Position numbers and translations under genes: made by a program
NCBI GenBank assembly: GCA_019056435.1
Contig: CP077641.1
Span: 3,162,001-3,226,000 of the forward strand
Direction of reading: 5' to 3'
Source of the DNA: Stutzerimonas stutzeri
GTDB lineage: Bacteria > Pseudomonadota > Gammaproteobacteria > Pseudomonadales > Pseudomonadaceae
Length of the DNA: 64,000 nucleotides
Shown here: positions 1-10,885 of the stretch, piece by piece
Numbering within the stretch: the stretch's first letter is position 1
Layout: each line of letters begins with the position of its first letter
The notes under the pieces: generated by a model
What the model was told of the DNA's origin: nothing
The model's database searches: none
Seen by the model: the letters and a program-made list of their open reading frames with translations, nothing else

Positions 1-1185
1 CCATGGTTCGGTGCGGGCGAGGCTGCTTTCCTGCCAGGCGCATTCGGGGCGGTGGTCCGCGCGTGCGCTCAGCGAGACCACGGTTTCGTCGCCCAGTCGG
101 GCGCGGAGGCGTTCGCGCAGTTGCTCCCAGGGCACATTCTGCTGCGGGCGCTCGTCGAACAGGGGTTGATGGACCGGCGTGAAAGCTGGCAGATCACGAG
201 CGACCAGACGCACCGCAAGGACGGGGGCTGGCAGCTGCAGGTGCTCGAGGCGGCCACGGGTCAGTTCGAACAGCATGGCGGGCTCGCGCTCGGCACTGAG
301 CAGGCCGACCGGCACCTCGCTGTCGGGCAGGGTGCGATGCTCCAGATACAGGCTGAAACGCTGGACGCCACTGTCCCGTCCGGCGAGAAAGGCGGCCAGG
401 TCGGCGGTCAGCCTGCGCAATGGAAACAGCAGGGCCTGGTGAGACTCGACCTCGAAATTCAACTCGATGCGGGTGTCAAAGACATCCGGTGGGCGGTAGA
501 ACTCCAGAGGCAGCGGCCGATGGCCATGCAGGGTATCGAGCTGTATCAGCACATCACTCGCAAAGCGCCGTGCCAGGCTGGCACGTGGCAGGCTCAGGGC
601 TTGTTTCAGGGTTCGTATTCCCATACGTGCAAACGCAGTGGCGGCCTCGCGTGGCAGGCCGATGCGCTCGATCGGTAACTGGCCAAGCACCTGGCGCAGG
701 CGAGGGGTGTCGGTAACGGCAAGGCCATCGTGGACATTGACCAGAACTCGAGCGGCGGCCGGATTGGGGGCCAGGCAGAGGCGGTGTCGAAAGCCCAGCT
801 CATCCAGTTCGGCTCGCAGGCGTGCCTCGAAACGCGGCCAGGGGCCAAACAGGCTGAAACTGGAATGAACCTCCAACAGCAGACAGCGCGGATAATGCAG
901 GCTGACCTGGGAGCTGTAGCCATAAGCCCAGGCGGCCAGCAGTTGCTGCCAGTGCTCGATGGCCGCCACGTCATATTCGGCTGTGGAGAATGCCCGAGTC
1001 AGGGCCAGCGCCGCCGCCAATGGCTGGCCAGGTTTTAGCCCGAGTGCTCGAGCGGCGGGGTTGACGGCCTGGAGCATACGGCGCTGCGCGGTACCGCTCA
1101 GCAAGACCAGCGGTGACGCTCGATCGGCGCGTGTACGCAATACACCATCCATGGCCAGCTGTGGCAGCAGAATGCAGGCCCACAT
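1..1185 (-). CDS. imuB: ImuB, inactive Y-family DNA polymerase homologue (3' end outside window)
   Basis: ImuB is a Y-family polymerase-like protein that works with ImuA and the alternative replicase DnaE2 in SOS-induced mutagenic lesion bypass; it is thought to be an adaptor to the beta clamp, not a polymerase. The frame is open without a break from ATG at 1185 to base 1, giving 395 codons, so the C-terminus lies beyond the window. The N-terminus reads MWACILLPQLAMDGVL and a palm-like region follows (YGYSSQVSLHYPRCLLLEV). Where active Y polymerases have an S-x-D-E motif, this reads LEVHSS, so the catalytic acids appear absent, as is usual for ImuB. ATG follows the imuA stop by one base, so the two are co-transcribed. 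Family assignment is firm; dnaE2 would be expected next, outside the window. Confidence 0.9.
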   Translation of the reverse strand, partial: MWACILLPQLAMDGVLRTRADRASPLVLLSGTAQRRMLQAVNPAARALGLKPGQPLAAALALTRAFSTAEYDVAAIEHWQQLLAAWAYGYSSQVSLHYPRCLLLEVHSSFSLFGPWPRFEARLRAELDELGFRHRLCLAPNPAAARVLVNVHDGLAVTDTPRLRQVLGQLPIERIGLPREAATAFARMGIRTLKQALSLPRASLARRFASDVLIQLDTLHGHRPLPLEFYRPPDVFDTRIELNFEVESHQALLFPLRRLTADLAAFLAGRDSGVQRFSLYLEHRTLPDSEVPVGLLSAEREPAMLFELTRGRLEHLQLPAPVLAVRLVARDLPAFTPVHQPLFDERPQQNVPWEQLRERLRARLGDETVVSLSARADHRPECAWQESSLARTEPW

Positions 1186-1186
1186 G

Positions 1187-1804
1187 TCAGTGCCAGCCCA
1201 TGGCTGATATCGGCCGGGCCGGTGCCAGCCCACCGCGGCATTTGAGAATTCGCACCTGGGCCGGGTGACTTTCGATCGCCAGGCGCAGCGCTGCCGGCGA
1301 CGGGTTGACGGATTCGCGCAACGGGCGATAGGCAAAGGCCAGTGTTTGCCCGGTTTCAGCGGCCACCTGCAGGCGTCGCAACGAGCGATCATCGGCCTGC
1401 TGTGGCCAGCACAGCACCGCGCCACAACTGCCCGAACGCAAGCATTGTTCGGCTGCCCACAAGGCCTCCTGGCCCATGGCGCGCACGAGGCTGAGCTGGC
1501 GGAGGTCGACGCCTGCGGCGAGCCAGGCGGGAGGGAAAGGCAAATAGGGTGGTGCGATCAGCACGACGCGCTCGCCACGGGTGGTCAGGCGTGCCAGGGT
1601 GGGCCATAGCAGGCGTAGTTCGCCGATACCTGTCGTGGCGATGAGCAATTCGCTCAATGCTGCTATCGGCCAGCCGCCACCCGGTAGCGCCGCATCCAGG
1701 GCTGCATGGCCTGTCGGTTGGGTGCTGGGGGCGGCCGTGCTGCGCTGGCCGCGCCATAGTCGGCGCGCATCGAGCAGGTGATCAAGGGATACAACGGAAG
1801 ACAT
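1187..1804 (-). CDS. imuA: ImuA, RecA/SulA-like translesion synthesis accessory protein
   Basis: ImuA is a degenerate RecA-like protein that acts with ImuB and DnaE2 in damage-induced mutagenesis. The product of about 205 residues has the typical N-terminus (SSVVSLDHLLDARRLWRG), a Walker-A-like stretch that lacks the usual lysine (ALPGGGWPIAALSELL, near residue 50), and a body rich in Leu/Arg. I start at ATG 1804, which places the start 24 bases inside the LexA box; a GTG at 1822 in the same frame would add six residues but sits only 6 bases from the box. Neither start has a clear Shine-Dalgarno sequence. imuA is the first gene of the operon and overlaps imuB control closely (stop and next ATG one base apart). 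Confidence 0.85.
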   Translation of the reverse strand: MSSVVSLDHLLDARRLWRGQRSTAAPSTQPTGHAALDAALPGGGWPIAALSELLIATTGIGELRLLWPTLARLTTRGERVVLIAPPYLPFPPAWLAAGVDLRQLSLVRAMGQEALWAAEQCLRSGSCGAVLCWPQQADDRSLRRLQVAAETGQTLAFAYRPLRESVNPSPAALRLAIESHPAQVRILKCRGGLAPARPISAMGWH

Positions 1805-1827
1805 GGCGAACAGCAAATCCACGAATA

Positions 1828-1843
1828 CTGTATTTGTGTACAG
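1828..1843 (-). promoter_or_regulatory. LexA (SOS) box upstream of imuA
   Basis: CTGTATTTGTGTACAG matches the gammaproteobacterial LexA palindrome CTGT-N8-ACAG, with the alternating T/A centre. It ends 24 bases before the imuA ATG, where a repressor would cover the promoter. This predicts DNA-damage induction of imuA-imuB. Confidence 0.92.
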
Positions 1844-1911
1844 TATTCTGCCTTGTCCGAGTCGTGGTCAAGCCGAGGTGATGAAGCGCCACTGCAAAGC
1901 GGCGCTGCCGG

Positions 1912-2235
1912 TCAGATGAAGGCCGTCACCACACCAACCAGGCTGAGCGTAGCGCCAGTCGGGAGCAGGAGGCGCTCACGCCAGGCCAACATCAGCCCAA
2001 CCAGCAGACCAGCACACATCAGCTGCGCCAGGGAAACCACCAGCCCTATCGCCCAACCTGAAAAAGCCATGTTCAGCGCCGCGGCCGTCATCAGCAACAC
2101 GAGCGCCAACAGACGAAGGGCGCGTTGCCGGGCAGGGGGCGGAGCCAGCTCGAACAGCTGGCGGTGATGACGGGGTATGGCCAGACAGAGTGCAATCATG
2201 GCGGCGTAAGCCAGTGCGAAGCTAAGCAGATTCAT
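1912..2235 (-). CDS. DUF3325 family small membrane protein
   Basis: A 107-residue protein with three or four hydrophobic segments (for example around LSFALAYAAMIALCLAIP and LLALVLLMTAAALNMAF) and almost no soluble domain, matching the DUF3325 family as I recall it. Such proteins are commonly the last gene of a DUF3649-PepSY-DUF3325 operon found near TonB-dependent siderophore receptors in pseudomonads. The ATG at 2235 overlaps the stop of the PepSY gene by four bases (ATGA), which fixes the start and indicates translational coupling. Function is unknown; a role in periplasmic or inner membrane iron handling is inferred from context. Confidence 0.75.
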   Translation of the reverse strand: MNLLSFALAYAAMIALCLAIPRHHRQLFELAPPPARQRALRLLALVLLMTAAALNMAFSGWAIGLVVSLAQLMCAGLLVGLMLAWRERLLLPTGATLSLVGVVTAFI

Positions 2236-3758
2236 GGCGCGACCTCCTGCGCATGGCGAGTAGGACGCAGGTGCTGCTGCGTTGCAGGGCGGGTGCAAGC
2301 CCGCCAGGCGCAGAGCGCCCCTGCGACGAGTACTACCAAGTCTATACCGGCAAGCGTCAGATCACCCCTGCCGAGGCTGGCAAACAAATGCCCTTGTGGT
2401 GCGGTCAGGCCATTGAGTATCGGCAGGCCCAGCGCCAGCACGGCCAGCAGGGCGAACAGGTGGCGTTGCAGCTGCGTCGAGCGCTGGTAGCCGAGCACGG
2501 CCAGCGCGGCGACCGCCAGCCAACTCAGAGCGAAGCACCAGGCCTCGGTCGCTGCACGTGCGGGCAGATCATCCGGCAACAGACGATTGGCCCAGAGCAG
2601 CGTCAGTGAAGCGATGGGGAGCCCGAAAAATACAGCGCTATTGAGCGCACGCACGACCTGCAGACCACTCGACTGGCGTGCTTCACGCTTGCGCAGCCAG
2701 ACGGCTGACCCGGCAACCAGCATGGCGCAACCGGCCAGCCCGAGCAGGCCGTAGAGGACTCGGACGATCTGTCCACCGAACTGCGCCATGTGCAGGCCGA
2801 CCAGCCAGGTGTAGGCCTCGTAGGCGGCGGGCGCCTGCTGTTGGTGAAGCAGTTCGCCAGTGAAGGCGTCGTAGTGGAGCGCGTCTTGTGGCGAGCCGAT
2901 TCGGGAGGGGTCCAGCTGCCGAATACTGACCACCGCTGAGGCGTCAAAAGGGTGCTCGACGATGATCCAGCCCGGTTCGCCACCTTCCCAGCGTTGGCGT
3001 GCATCGCGGATCATTCCGTCGATGGAGCCCATGGTGCCGGCGGGCTGGTCCAGCTCGTTGCGGTGGTAGCCACCCTGAACTTCCTCGTAGAACGCGAGCG
3101 GATTGCCATCGTAGGCCACGAGCGCGCCGGCAGGCATATAGGACGCCACGAACACGGCGACCCCGGTGTAGGCCAGGATCAGGTGAAAGGGCAGGCCGAT
3201 GACACCGAAGAGGTTGTGCGCATCAAGCCAGGCGCGTTGGCCGTTGGCCTGGGGTCGTAGCGTGAAGAAATCCTTGAATATCCGCCGGTGCACGATGATT
3301 CCCGACACCAGCGCCACCAGCATGAACATCCCGGCCAGGCCGACGATATACATGCCGACCTGACCGGCGTGCAGGTTGTAGTGCAGGGTGAAGAAGAACT
3401 CGCCGCCCAGCGTTTCCGGCATCGGCTCGCCGCTGGCCGGGTCGAAGACGACTCGACCGCGCTCACCGCTGCCGTCCTTCTCCCAGCCCAGCCGCCAGTA
3501 GGGCTCGCGTTCGGTCGGGCCGTGCAGCCAATAGGCATGCAGTGGTTCCTTGACGTTAGCCTCGAGCCACTGCTTCACATGGTCGGCGTCGAGACTGCTG
3601 CTTGTGGCGGTGGTCGCGTGCAGCGCCGGACGCATCCAGCGCTCCAGCTCCTTGTCGAAACAGGCCAGGGTGCCAGCGAAGAGGATCACGAAGAGTAACC
3701 AGCTGGGCAGCAAGCCACCCCAGGTATGCAGGCCAGCCATCGATTGACGCAGGCTCAT
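2232..3758 (-). CDS. PepSY-associated transmembrane protein, iron-uptake type
   Basis: A 508-residue inner membrane protein. Residues 1-35 hold a first membrane helix after a PepSY-TM type start (MSLRQSMAGLHTWGGLLPSW). A periplasmic PepSY-like region follows, with a YNLHAG motif, then further helices near residues 135-160 (ending GIIVHRRIFKDFF), 185-210 and 325-350, and four hydrophobic segments at the C-terminus. The conserved His residues on the helices resemble those of PepSY proteins proposed to reduce Fe(III)-siderophores. The chosen ATG 3758 overlaps the previous gene's stop by four bases; the open frame extends further upstream to 4088 but that part is antisense to nothing sensible and overlaps DUF3649. 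Iron role is inferred from family and operon. Confidence 0.85.
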   Translation of the reverse strand: MSLRQSMAGLHTWGGLLPSWLLFVILFAGTLACFDKELERWMRPALHATTATSSSLDADHVKQWLEANVKEPLHAYWLHGPTEREPYWRLGWEKDGSGERGRVVFDPASGEPMPETLGGEFFFTLHYNLHAGQVGMYIVGLAGMFMLVALVSGIIVHRRIFKDFFTLRPQANGQRAWLDAHNLFGVIGLPFHLILAYTGVAVFVASYMPAGALVAYDGNPLAFYEEVQGGYHRNELDQPAGTMGSIDGMIRDARQRWEGGEPGWIIVEHPFDASAVVSIRQLDPSRIGSPQDALHYDAFTGELLHQQQAPAAYEAYTWLVGLHMAQFGGQIVRVLYGLLGLAGCAMLVAGSAVWLRKREARQSSGLQVVRALNSAVFFGLPIASLTLLWANRLLPDDLPARAATEAWCFALSWLAVAALAVLGYQRSTQLQRHLFALLAVLALGLPILNGLTAPQGHLFASLGRGDLTLAGIDLVVLVAGALCAWRACTRPATQQHLRPTRHAQEVAP

Positions 3759-4051
3759 GGGCGGGTTCTCCACTCGGTGGGCAGGTAGGCGAACAGGCCG
3801 AGCAGCAACGCGAGCACAGCCAGCCATAGCCAGGCACGCCACGCGCTGCGGGCCGCGAAGGCATAGATGACAGCAGCGACCCAGACGGCGAAACACAGGA
3901 GGCTGGAGGTTACCACCCGATCGGGTCGCGATAAGGGCAGGTAGACGGTCAGGAAAGCTGTGAAGCCAAAAGCCAGCGCATAGCCGCCGAACAGGGCAGC
4001 CGTGATGCGTCCGGCCAGGTCGAGCCCTCTTTGTGACAGGGTCAAGCTCAT
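3755..4051 (-). CDS. DUF3649 family membrane protein
   Basis: A 98-residue protein with three hydrophobic stretches (GYALAFGFTAFLTVYLPL, SSLLCFAVWVAAVIYAF, AWLWLAVLALLLGLFAYL), fitting the DUF3649 family. ATG 4051 is preferred over an in-frame ATG at 4075 because AGAGGA lies eight bases before it. It is the first gene of a three-gene operon with four-base overlaps at both junctions, with a candidate Fur box about 130 bases upstream. Molecular function unknown; the operon type is associated with siderophore uptake. Confidence 0.8.
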   Translation of the reverse strand: MSLTLSQRGLDLAGRITAALFGGYALAFGFTAFLTVYLPLSRPDRVVTSSLLCFAVWVAAVIYAFAARSAWRAWLWLAVLALLLGLFAYLPTEWRTRP

Positions 4052-4184
4052 CGAATGGTCCTCTGGCTCGCTCATCGGAAGCGGTCATGCGGCCGGTACG
4101 CGATAGCCGTTGCGGTACAAGGTGGTTGCGAACGGAAGAACCCCGTCGATCCAGACAACCCCCATGGTTTTAGGTGCGTATGTT

Positions 4185-4203
4185 AATGCGAATTTTTATT
4201 ATT
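4185..4203 (-). promoter_or_regulatory. Candidate Fur box
   Basis: AATGCGAATTTTTATTATT matches the inverted repeat AATGAGAAT-N-ATTCTCATT at 14 of 18 defined positions. It is placed about 130 bases before the first gene of the DUF3649-PepSY-DUF3325 operon, a gene set associated with iron uptake. The match was made by eye. Confidence 0.5.
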
Positions 4204-4373
4204 TGTAATCATCTGTTCGTGTGTCTTTGTGATGCGCTGCCCCGGCCTGCTATCGGGCCCGTTCGGGCCGCATCCACCTTGGCTTGTACTGAAAAATTCA
4301 GTCGATTAGGATTCGCGGCCCGGGTAACGGTGCAAGGGCGAGTACTCGACTGCCGTCCCGATCTCACGAAGCG

Positions 4374-4410
4374 AAGAAGCCCGGCTCGGAAGCGACCGGG
4401 CTTCTTTGTC
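4374..4410 (+). terminator. Intrinsic terminator with no gene ahead of it
   Basis: AAGAAGCCCGG (4374-4384) pairs perfectly with CCGGGCTTCTT (4396-4406), an 11-base stem with an 11-base loop, followed by the U-rich TGTCTTTC. It ends about 50 bases before mtnA, and the nearest gene to the left is on the other strand, so it must end either a small RNA or the mtnA leader. Confidence 0.75.
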
Positions 4411-4460
4411 TTTCGGCCTTCGCAATGCCAGGGCCACCGCCGAATCAAGAGAGGAATGCC

Positions 4461-5537
4461 ATGCGTGAGCGCTTGCTTGCCGCGGAAAAGGTAAAGGCCA
4501 TCGAATGGCAGGAAGGGCAACTGCGTTTGCTCGACCAGCGTAGGCTGCCGCTGGAGGAAGTCTGGAGTGCCTACGACTCGGCTGCCGCCGTTGCGACGGC
4601 CATTGCCGAAATGGTGGTGCGCGGCGCACCTGCGATCGGCATCAGCGCGGCCTACGGCCTGACGCTGGCGTTGCGCGATCGCCTGGCTGAAGGTGGCGAC
4701 TGGCGAGCGGCGCTGGAGGCTGATTACAAGCGGCTGGCCGATTCGCGCCCCACGGCGGTCAATCTGTTCTGGGCGTTGAACCAGATGCGCGAGCGCCTGG
4801 ATCGGCTAAAGCCGGGAGAGGACCCCTATGCGGCCGCCGAGGCTCAAGCCGTCTCGATCCATGCCAGCGATCGCGAGGCCAACCTGACCATGGCGCAATA
4901 CGGCGTGGATGTCATCCGTAAGCACCAGGGCAGCCCGCAGAACCTGCTTACTCACTGCAACACCGGGGCCCTGGCGACCGGTGGTTTCGGTACTGCTCTC
5001 GGTGTGATTCGTGCGGCGCATCTGGAAGGGCTGATCGAGCGCGTCTACGCCGATGAAACCCGCCCCTGGCTGCAGGGCTCGCGCCTGACCGCCTGGGAAC
5101 TGGCGGGCGAGGGAGTTCCGGTGACATTGAACGCGGATTCTTCTGCGGCGCACCTGATGAAAAGCCGCGGCATCACCTGGGTCATCGTCGGGGCGGATCG
5201 CATCACGGCCAACGGCGATGTGGCCAACAAGATCGGCACCTATCAACTGGCCGTGCTGGCCATGCACCATGGCGTTCGCTTCATGGTCGTGGCGCCCAGC
5301 TCGACGATTGACATGGCGCTGGAAACCGGCGAGGAGATTCCGATCGAAGAGCGGGCCGGCAGTGAGCTGCTCGAAGTCAACGGCCAGCGCTTCGCCGCCG
5401 AGGTCGACGCCTTCAATCCAGTGTTTGACGTGACGCCAGCCGATCTTATCGATGTGATCGTGACCGAGAAAGGTGTGGTGGAACGGCCCAGCAAGGCCAA
5501 GCTGACGGCGCTCATGAGTCGCAAACGGTTGCATTGA
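4461..5537 (+). CDS. mtnA: S-methyl-5-thioribose-1-phosphate isomerase
   Basis: MtnA converts methylthioribose-1-phosphate to methylthioribulose-1-phosphate, an early step in recycling methylthioadenosine to methionine. The 358-residue product is full length. The catalytic Cys is residue 166 in [12 protein letters not shown], and the catalytic Asp is in GADRIT near residue 246; the VVRGAPAIG motif near residue 50 and the C-terminal PADLI motif are also present. ATG 4461 has AGAGGAA at good spacing; the frame runs 36 bases further upstream but without a ribosome site. gyrA follows 123 bases downstream, the usual pseudomonad order. The next pathway genes, mtnB, mtnD and mtnC, are 21 kb to the right. 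Confidence 0.96.
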   Translation: MRERLLAAEKVKAIEWQEGQLRLLDQRRLPLEEVWSAYDSAAAVATAIAEMVVRGAPAIGISAAYGLTLALRDRLAEGGDWRAALEADYKRLADSRPTAVNLFWALNQMRERLDRLKPGEDPYAAAEAQAVSIHASDREANLTMAQYGVDVIRKHQGSPQNLLTHCNTGALATGGFGTALGVIRAAHLEGLIERVYADETRPWLQGSRLTAWELAGEGVPVTLNADSSAAHLMKSRGITWVIVGADRITANGDVANKIGTYQLAVLAMHHGVRFMVVAPSSTIDMALETGEEIPIEERAGSELLEVNGQRFAAEVDAFNPVFDVTPADLIDVIVTEKGVVERPSKAKLTALMSRKRLH

Positions 5538-5660
5538 GCTTTCCTGGCGTTTGACGGCTTCATGCCTCTGCTGTGCACGCTGGGGCCTTCCGGCTCACCA
5601 GCTGTGATACCATTCCGCGCTTCATCGCAGGACCCTGCTGACTAAAGGAACCAGGCTTCC

Positions 5661-8463
<2,803 letters not shown>

Positions 8464-8473
8464 TTCGACTGGC

Positions 8474-8496
8474 GACGGGGCCGTTCTGGCCCCGTC
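8474..8496 (+). terminator. Hairpin after gyrA
   Basis: GACGGGGCC pairs perfectly with GGCCCCGTC over a five-base loop, 10 bases past the gyrA stop. There is no T run behind it, so it may be a weak terminator or an mRNA-stabilising hairpin. Confidence 0.5.
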
Positions 8497-8601
8497 CTGT
8501 CGTAGTCGACTGTCGCCGGACAGGGGAAATGCGAGCGCGGCGCTGAACGCCACGGCGGCGGACGACGCGAGCATGGTATCGACCGTTTTGAGAGAACGAA
8601 G

Positions 8602-9687
8602 ATGAGCAAACGCGCCTATAACTTCTGCGCAGGTCCCGCCGCGCTTCCCGAAGCCGTGTTGCAGCGTGCCCAGGCCGAACTTCTCGATTGGCAAGGCAAG
8701 GGCCTGTCGGTCATGGAAATGAGCCATCGCAGTGACGAGTACACCGCGATCGCCGAGAAGGCCGAGCAAGACCTGCGTGATTTGCTGGGCATCCCCTCGA
8801 GTTACAAGGTCCTGTTCCTTCAGGGTGGGGCCAGCCAGCAGTTCGCCGAAATTCCGCTGAACCTGCTGCCGGAAGAAGGCGTGGCCGACTATGTCGATAC
8901 GGGAATATGGTCGCGCAAGAGCATCGAGGAGGCCCGGCGTTTCGGGCGTATCAATCTCGCCGCCAGCGCCAAGGCCTACGATTACTTTGCCATTCCCGGG
9001 CAAAACGAGTGGTCATTGAGCGACAACGCCGCCTACCTGCATTACGCCAGTAACGAAACCATCGGTGGCCTGCAGTTCGACTGGATACCTGAGCTGGGCG
9101 ATACCCCTCTGGTCGTTGACATGTCATCGGACATTCTGTCCCGGCCGATTGATGTCTCTCGCTTCGGTCTGATCTATGCGGGTGCTCAGAAAAACATCGG
9201 TCCGTCCGGCCTCGTCGTGGTGATCGTCCGGGAAGATCTGCTCGGTCACGCGCGGTCCAGCTGCCCGACGATGCTCAACTACAAGATCGCCGCCGATAAC
9301 GGCTCGATGTACAACACGCCGGCGACCTTTTCCTGGTACCTCTCCGGCCTGGTCTTCGAGTGGCTGAAAGAGCAGGGTGGTGTCGAGGCGATGGCGCAGC
9401 GCAACCGCGCCAAGAAGGACCTGCTCTACGGCCTGATCGACAGCAGCGATTTCTACTCCAACCCGATCGCCAGCAACGCCCGGTCCTGGATGAATGTCCC
9501 GTTCAGACTCGCGGACGAGCAGTTGGATAAGGTGTTCCTGTCCGGTGCCGAAGCGCGTGGCTTGCTCAATCTCAAGGGGCATCGTTCCGTCGGCGGCATG
9601 CGCGCCTCCATATACAACGCCGTGGGCCTGGATGCGGTGGAGGCGTTGGTCGCCTACATGCGCGAGTTCGAGAAGGAGCACGGCTGA
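8602..9687 (+). CDS. serC: Phosphoserine aminotransferase
   Basis: SerC is the PLP enzyme that makes 3-phosphoserine from 3-phosphohydroxypyruvate and glutamate (serine synthesis), and the corresponding step in pyridoxal phosphate synthesis. The 361-residue product is complete. It starts MSKRAYNFCAGPAALP, has the substrate-loop motif EMSHRS near residue 40, the PLP-binding Lys in GAQKNIGPSG near residue 198, and the C-terminal motif GHRSVGGMRASIYNA. The stop overlaps the pheA start (TGATG), so serC and pheA are translated together. pdxB, another gene of the pyridoxal phosphate pathway, is in the same window at 35.9 kb. Confidence 0.97.
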   Translation: MSKRAYNFCAGPAALPEAVLQRAQAELLDWQGKGLSVMEMSHRSDEYTAIAEKAEQDLRDLLGIPSSYKVLFLQGGASQQFAEIPLNLLPEEGVADYVDTGIWSRKSIEEARRFGRINLAASAKAYDYFAIPGQNEWSLSDNAAYLHYASNETIGGLQFDWIPELGDTPLVVDMSSDILSRPIDVSRFGLIYAGAQKNIGPSGLVVVIVREDLLGHARSSCPTMLNYKIAADNGSMYNTPATFSWYLSGLVFEWLKEQGGVEAMAQRNRAKKDLLYGLIDSSDFYSNPIASNARSWMNVPFRLADEQLDKVFLSGAEARGLLNLKGHRSVGGMRASIYNAVGLDAVEALVAYMREFEKEHG

Positions 9688-10782
9688 TGAGCGATACTGA
9701 TCGGCTGAAGGCGCTACGGCTGCGTATCGACAGTCTCGACGAGAAGATTCTCGAGCTGATCAGCGAGCGTGCACGCTGCGCGCAGGATGTGGCCAGGGTG
9801 AAGATGGCTTCGCTGGCCGAGGTGAGGAGGCCGTCTTCTACCGCCCCGAGCGTGAAGCTTGGGTCCTCAAGCACATCATGGAACTGAACAAGGGGCCGCT
9901 GGACAACGAGGAAATTGCCCGCCTGTTCCGCGAGATCATGTCGTCCTGCCTGGCGCTGGAGCAACCCTTGCGGGTCGCCTACCTGGGGCCGGAGGGCACG
10001 TTCTCACAAGCGGCGGCGCTGAAACACTTCGGCCAGGCCGTGATCAGCAAGCCCATGGCGGCGATAGACGAAGTATTCCGCGAGGTAGTCGCCGGTGCGG
10101 TCAACTTCGGCGTGGTACCGGTGGAAAACTCCACCGAAGGTGCGGTCAACCACACCCTCGATAGCTTCCTCGAGCATGACATCGTCATCTGCGGCGAGGT
10201 CGAGTTGCGTATCCACCATCACCTGCTCGTGGGGGAGACGACCAAGACCGATCGCATCACCCGCATCTATTCGCATGCACAGTCGCTGGCGCAGTGCCGC
10301 AAGTGGCTCGATGCCCACTACCCGAACGTGGAACGGGTGGCGGTCTCCAGCAACGCCGACGCCGCCAAGCGAGTGAAGAGCGAGTGGAACTCGGCGGCAA
10401 TTGCCGGTGATATGGCTGCCCAGCTGTACGGCCTGACCAAGCTTGCCGAGAAGATCGAGGATCGCCCGGACAACTCCACGCGGTTTCTCATCATTGGCAA
10501 TCAGGAAGTGCCCCCACCGGTGATGACAAGACCTCGATCATCGTCTCGATGCGCAACAAGCCCGGAGCCCTGCACGAGCTGCTGATGCCGTTCCACTCCA
10601 ACGGCATCGACCTGACTCGCATCGAAACCCGTCCGTCGCGCAGCGGCAAATGGACGTATGTGTTCTTCATCGACTGCATCGGGCATCACCAGGACCCACT
10701 GATCCGGGATGTCCTCGAGAAGATTGGTTCCGAGGCCGTGGCGCTGAAAGTGCTGGGCTCCTATCCGAAAGCGGTACTTTAA
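9687..10782 (+). CDS. pheA: Chorismate mutase/prephenate dehydratase, P-protein (two frame breaks)
   Basis: Bifunctional enzyme that converts chorismate to prephenate and then phenylpyruvate for phenylalanine. An AroQ mutase domain comes first (LKALRLRIDSLDEKILELI), then the prephenate dehydratase domain (YLGPEGTFSQAA, and VVPVENSTEGAV with the catalytic Thr-containing region), then a C-terminal ACT domain (NKPGALHELLMPF, IETRPSRSGKW) for feedback control by phenylalanine. The frame breaks twice: a G is missing at 9821-9822 and a C is missing in the run 10511-10515. Correcting both gives one continuous P-protein of about 365 residues. It lies between serC and hisC in the normal pseudomonad order. 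Confidence 0.94.
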
Positions 10783-10788
10783 GAAGCC

Positions 10789-10874
10789 GCTGGAAGCTGG
10801 AGCTGAAAGCTGGAGCCGTAAGCAGCGCCGATTGCTTCAGGCTTCAGACTTTCAGCCTTCAGGCTTTCAGCTTG
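10789..10874. repeat. Degenerate heptamer repeats between pheA and hisC
   Basis: The spacer is built from imperfect copies of a seven-base unit near CTGGAAG: CTGGAAG, CTGGAG, CTGAAAG, CTGGAG on the left, then the inverted form CTTCAGG, CTTCAGA, CTTTCAG, CTTCAGG, CTTTCAG on the right. The two halves could pair into an imperfect hairpin. The same unit, in the inverted sense, occurs at 39541-39568. Confidence 0.7.
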
Positions 10875-10885
10875 CGGAGCTGAAT

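Larger units (their letters stand above)
4052..4460. other. Intergenic region between the divergent PepSY operon and mtnA
   Basis: This 409-base stretch holds no convincing gene. Visible elements are a candidate Fur box (4185-4203), a perfect short inverted repeat ACTGAA-AAA-TTCAGT at 4288-4302 that could be an operator, and an intrinsic terminator pointing rightwards at 4374-4410. The left part is AT-richer than its surroundings, as expected of promoters. No tRNA cloverleaf was found. Confidence 0.6.

Noticed and set aside
52..678. Plus-strand open frame of 208 codons at the left edge
   Set aside because: It is antisense to imuB, which has clear family similarity in the other direction.
4089..4460. 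tRNA or known riboswitch before mtnA
   Set aside because: No cloverleaf and no SAM or SAH riboswitch core could be recognised, only the terminator hairpin.
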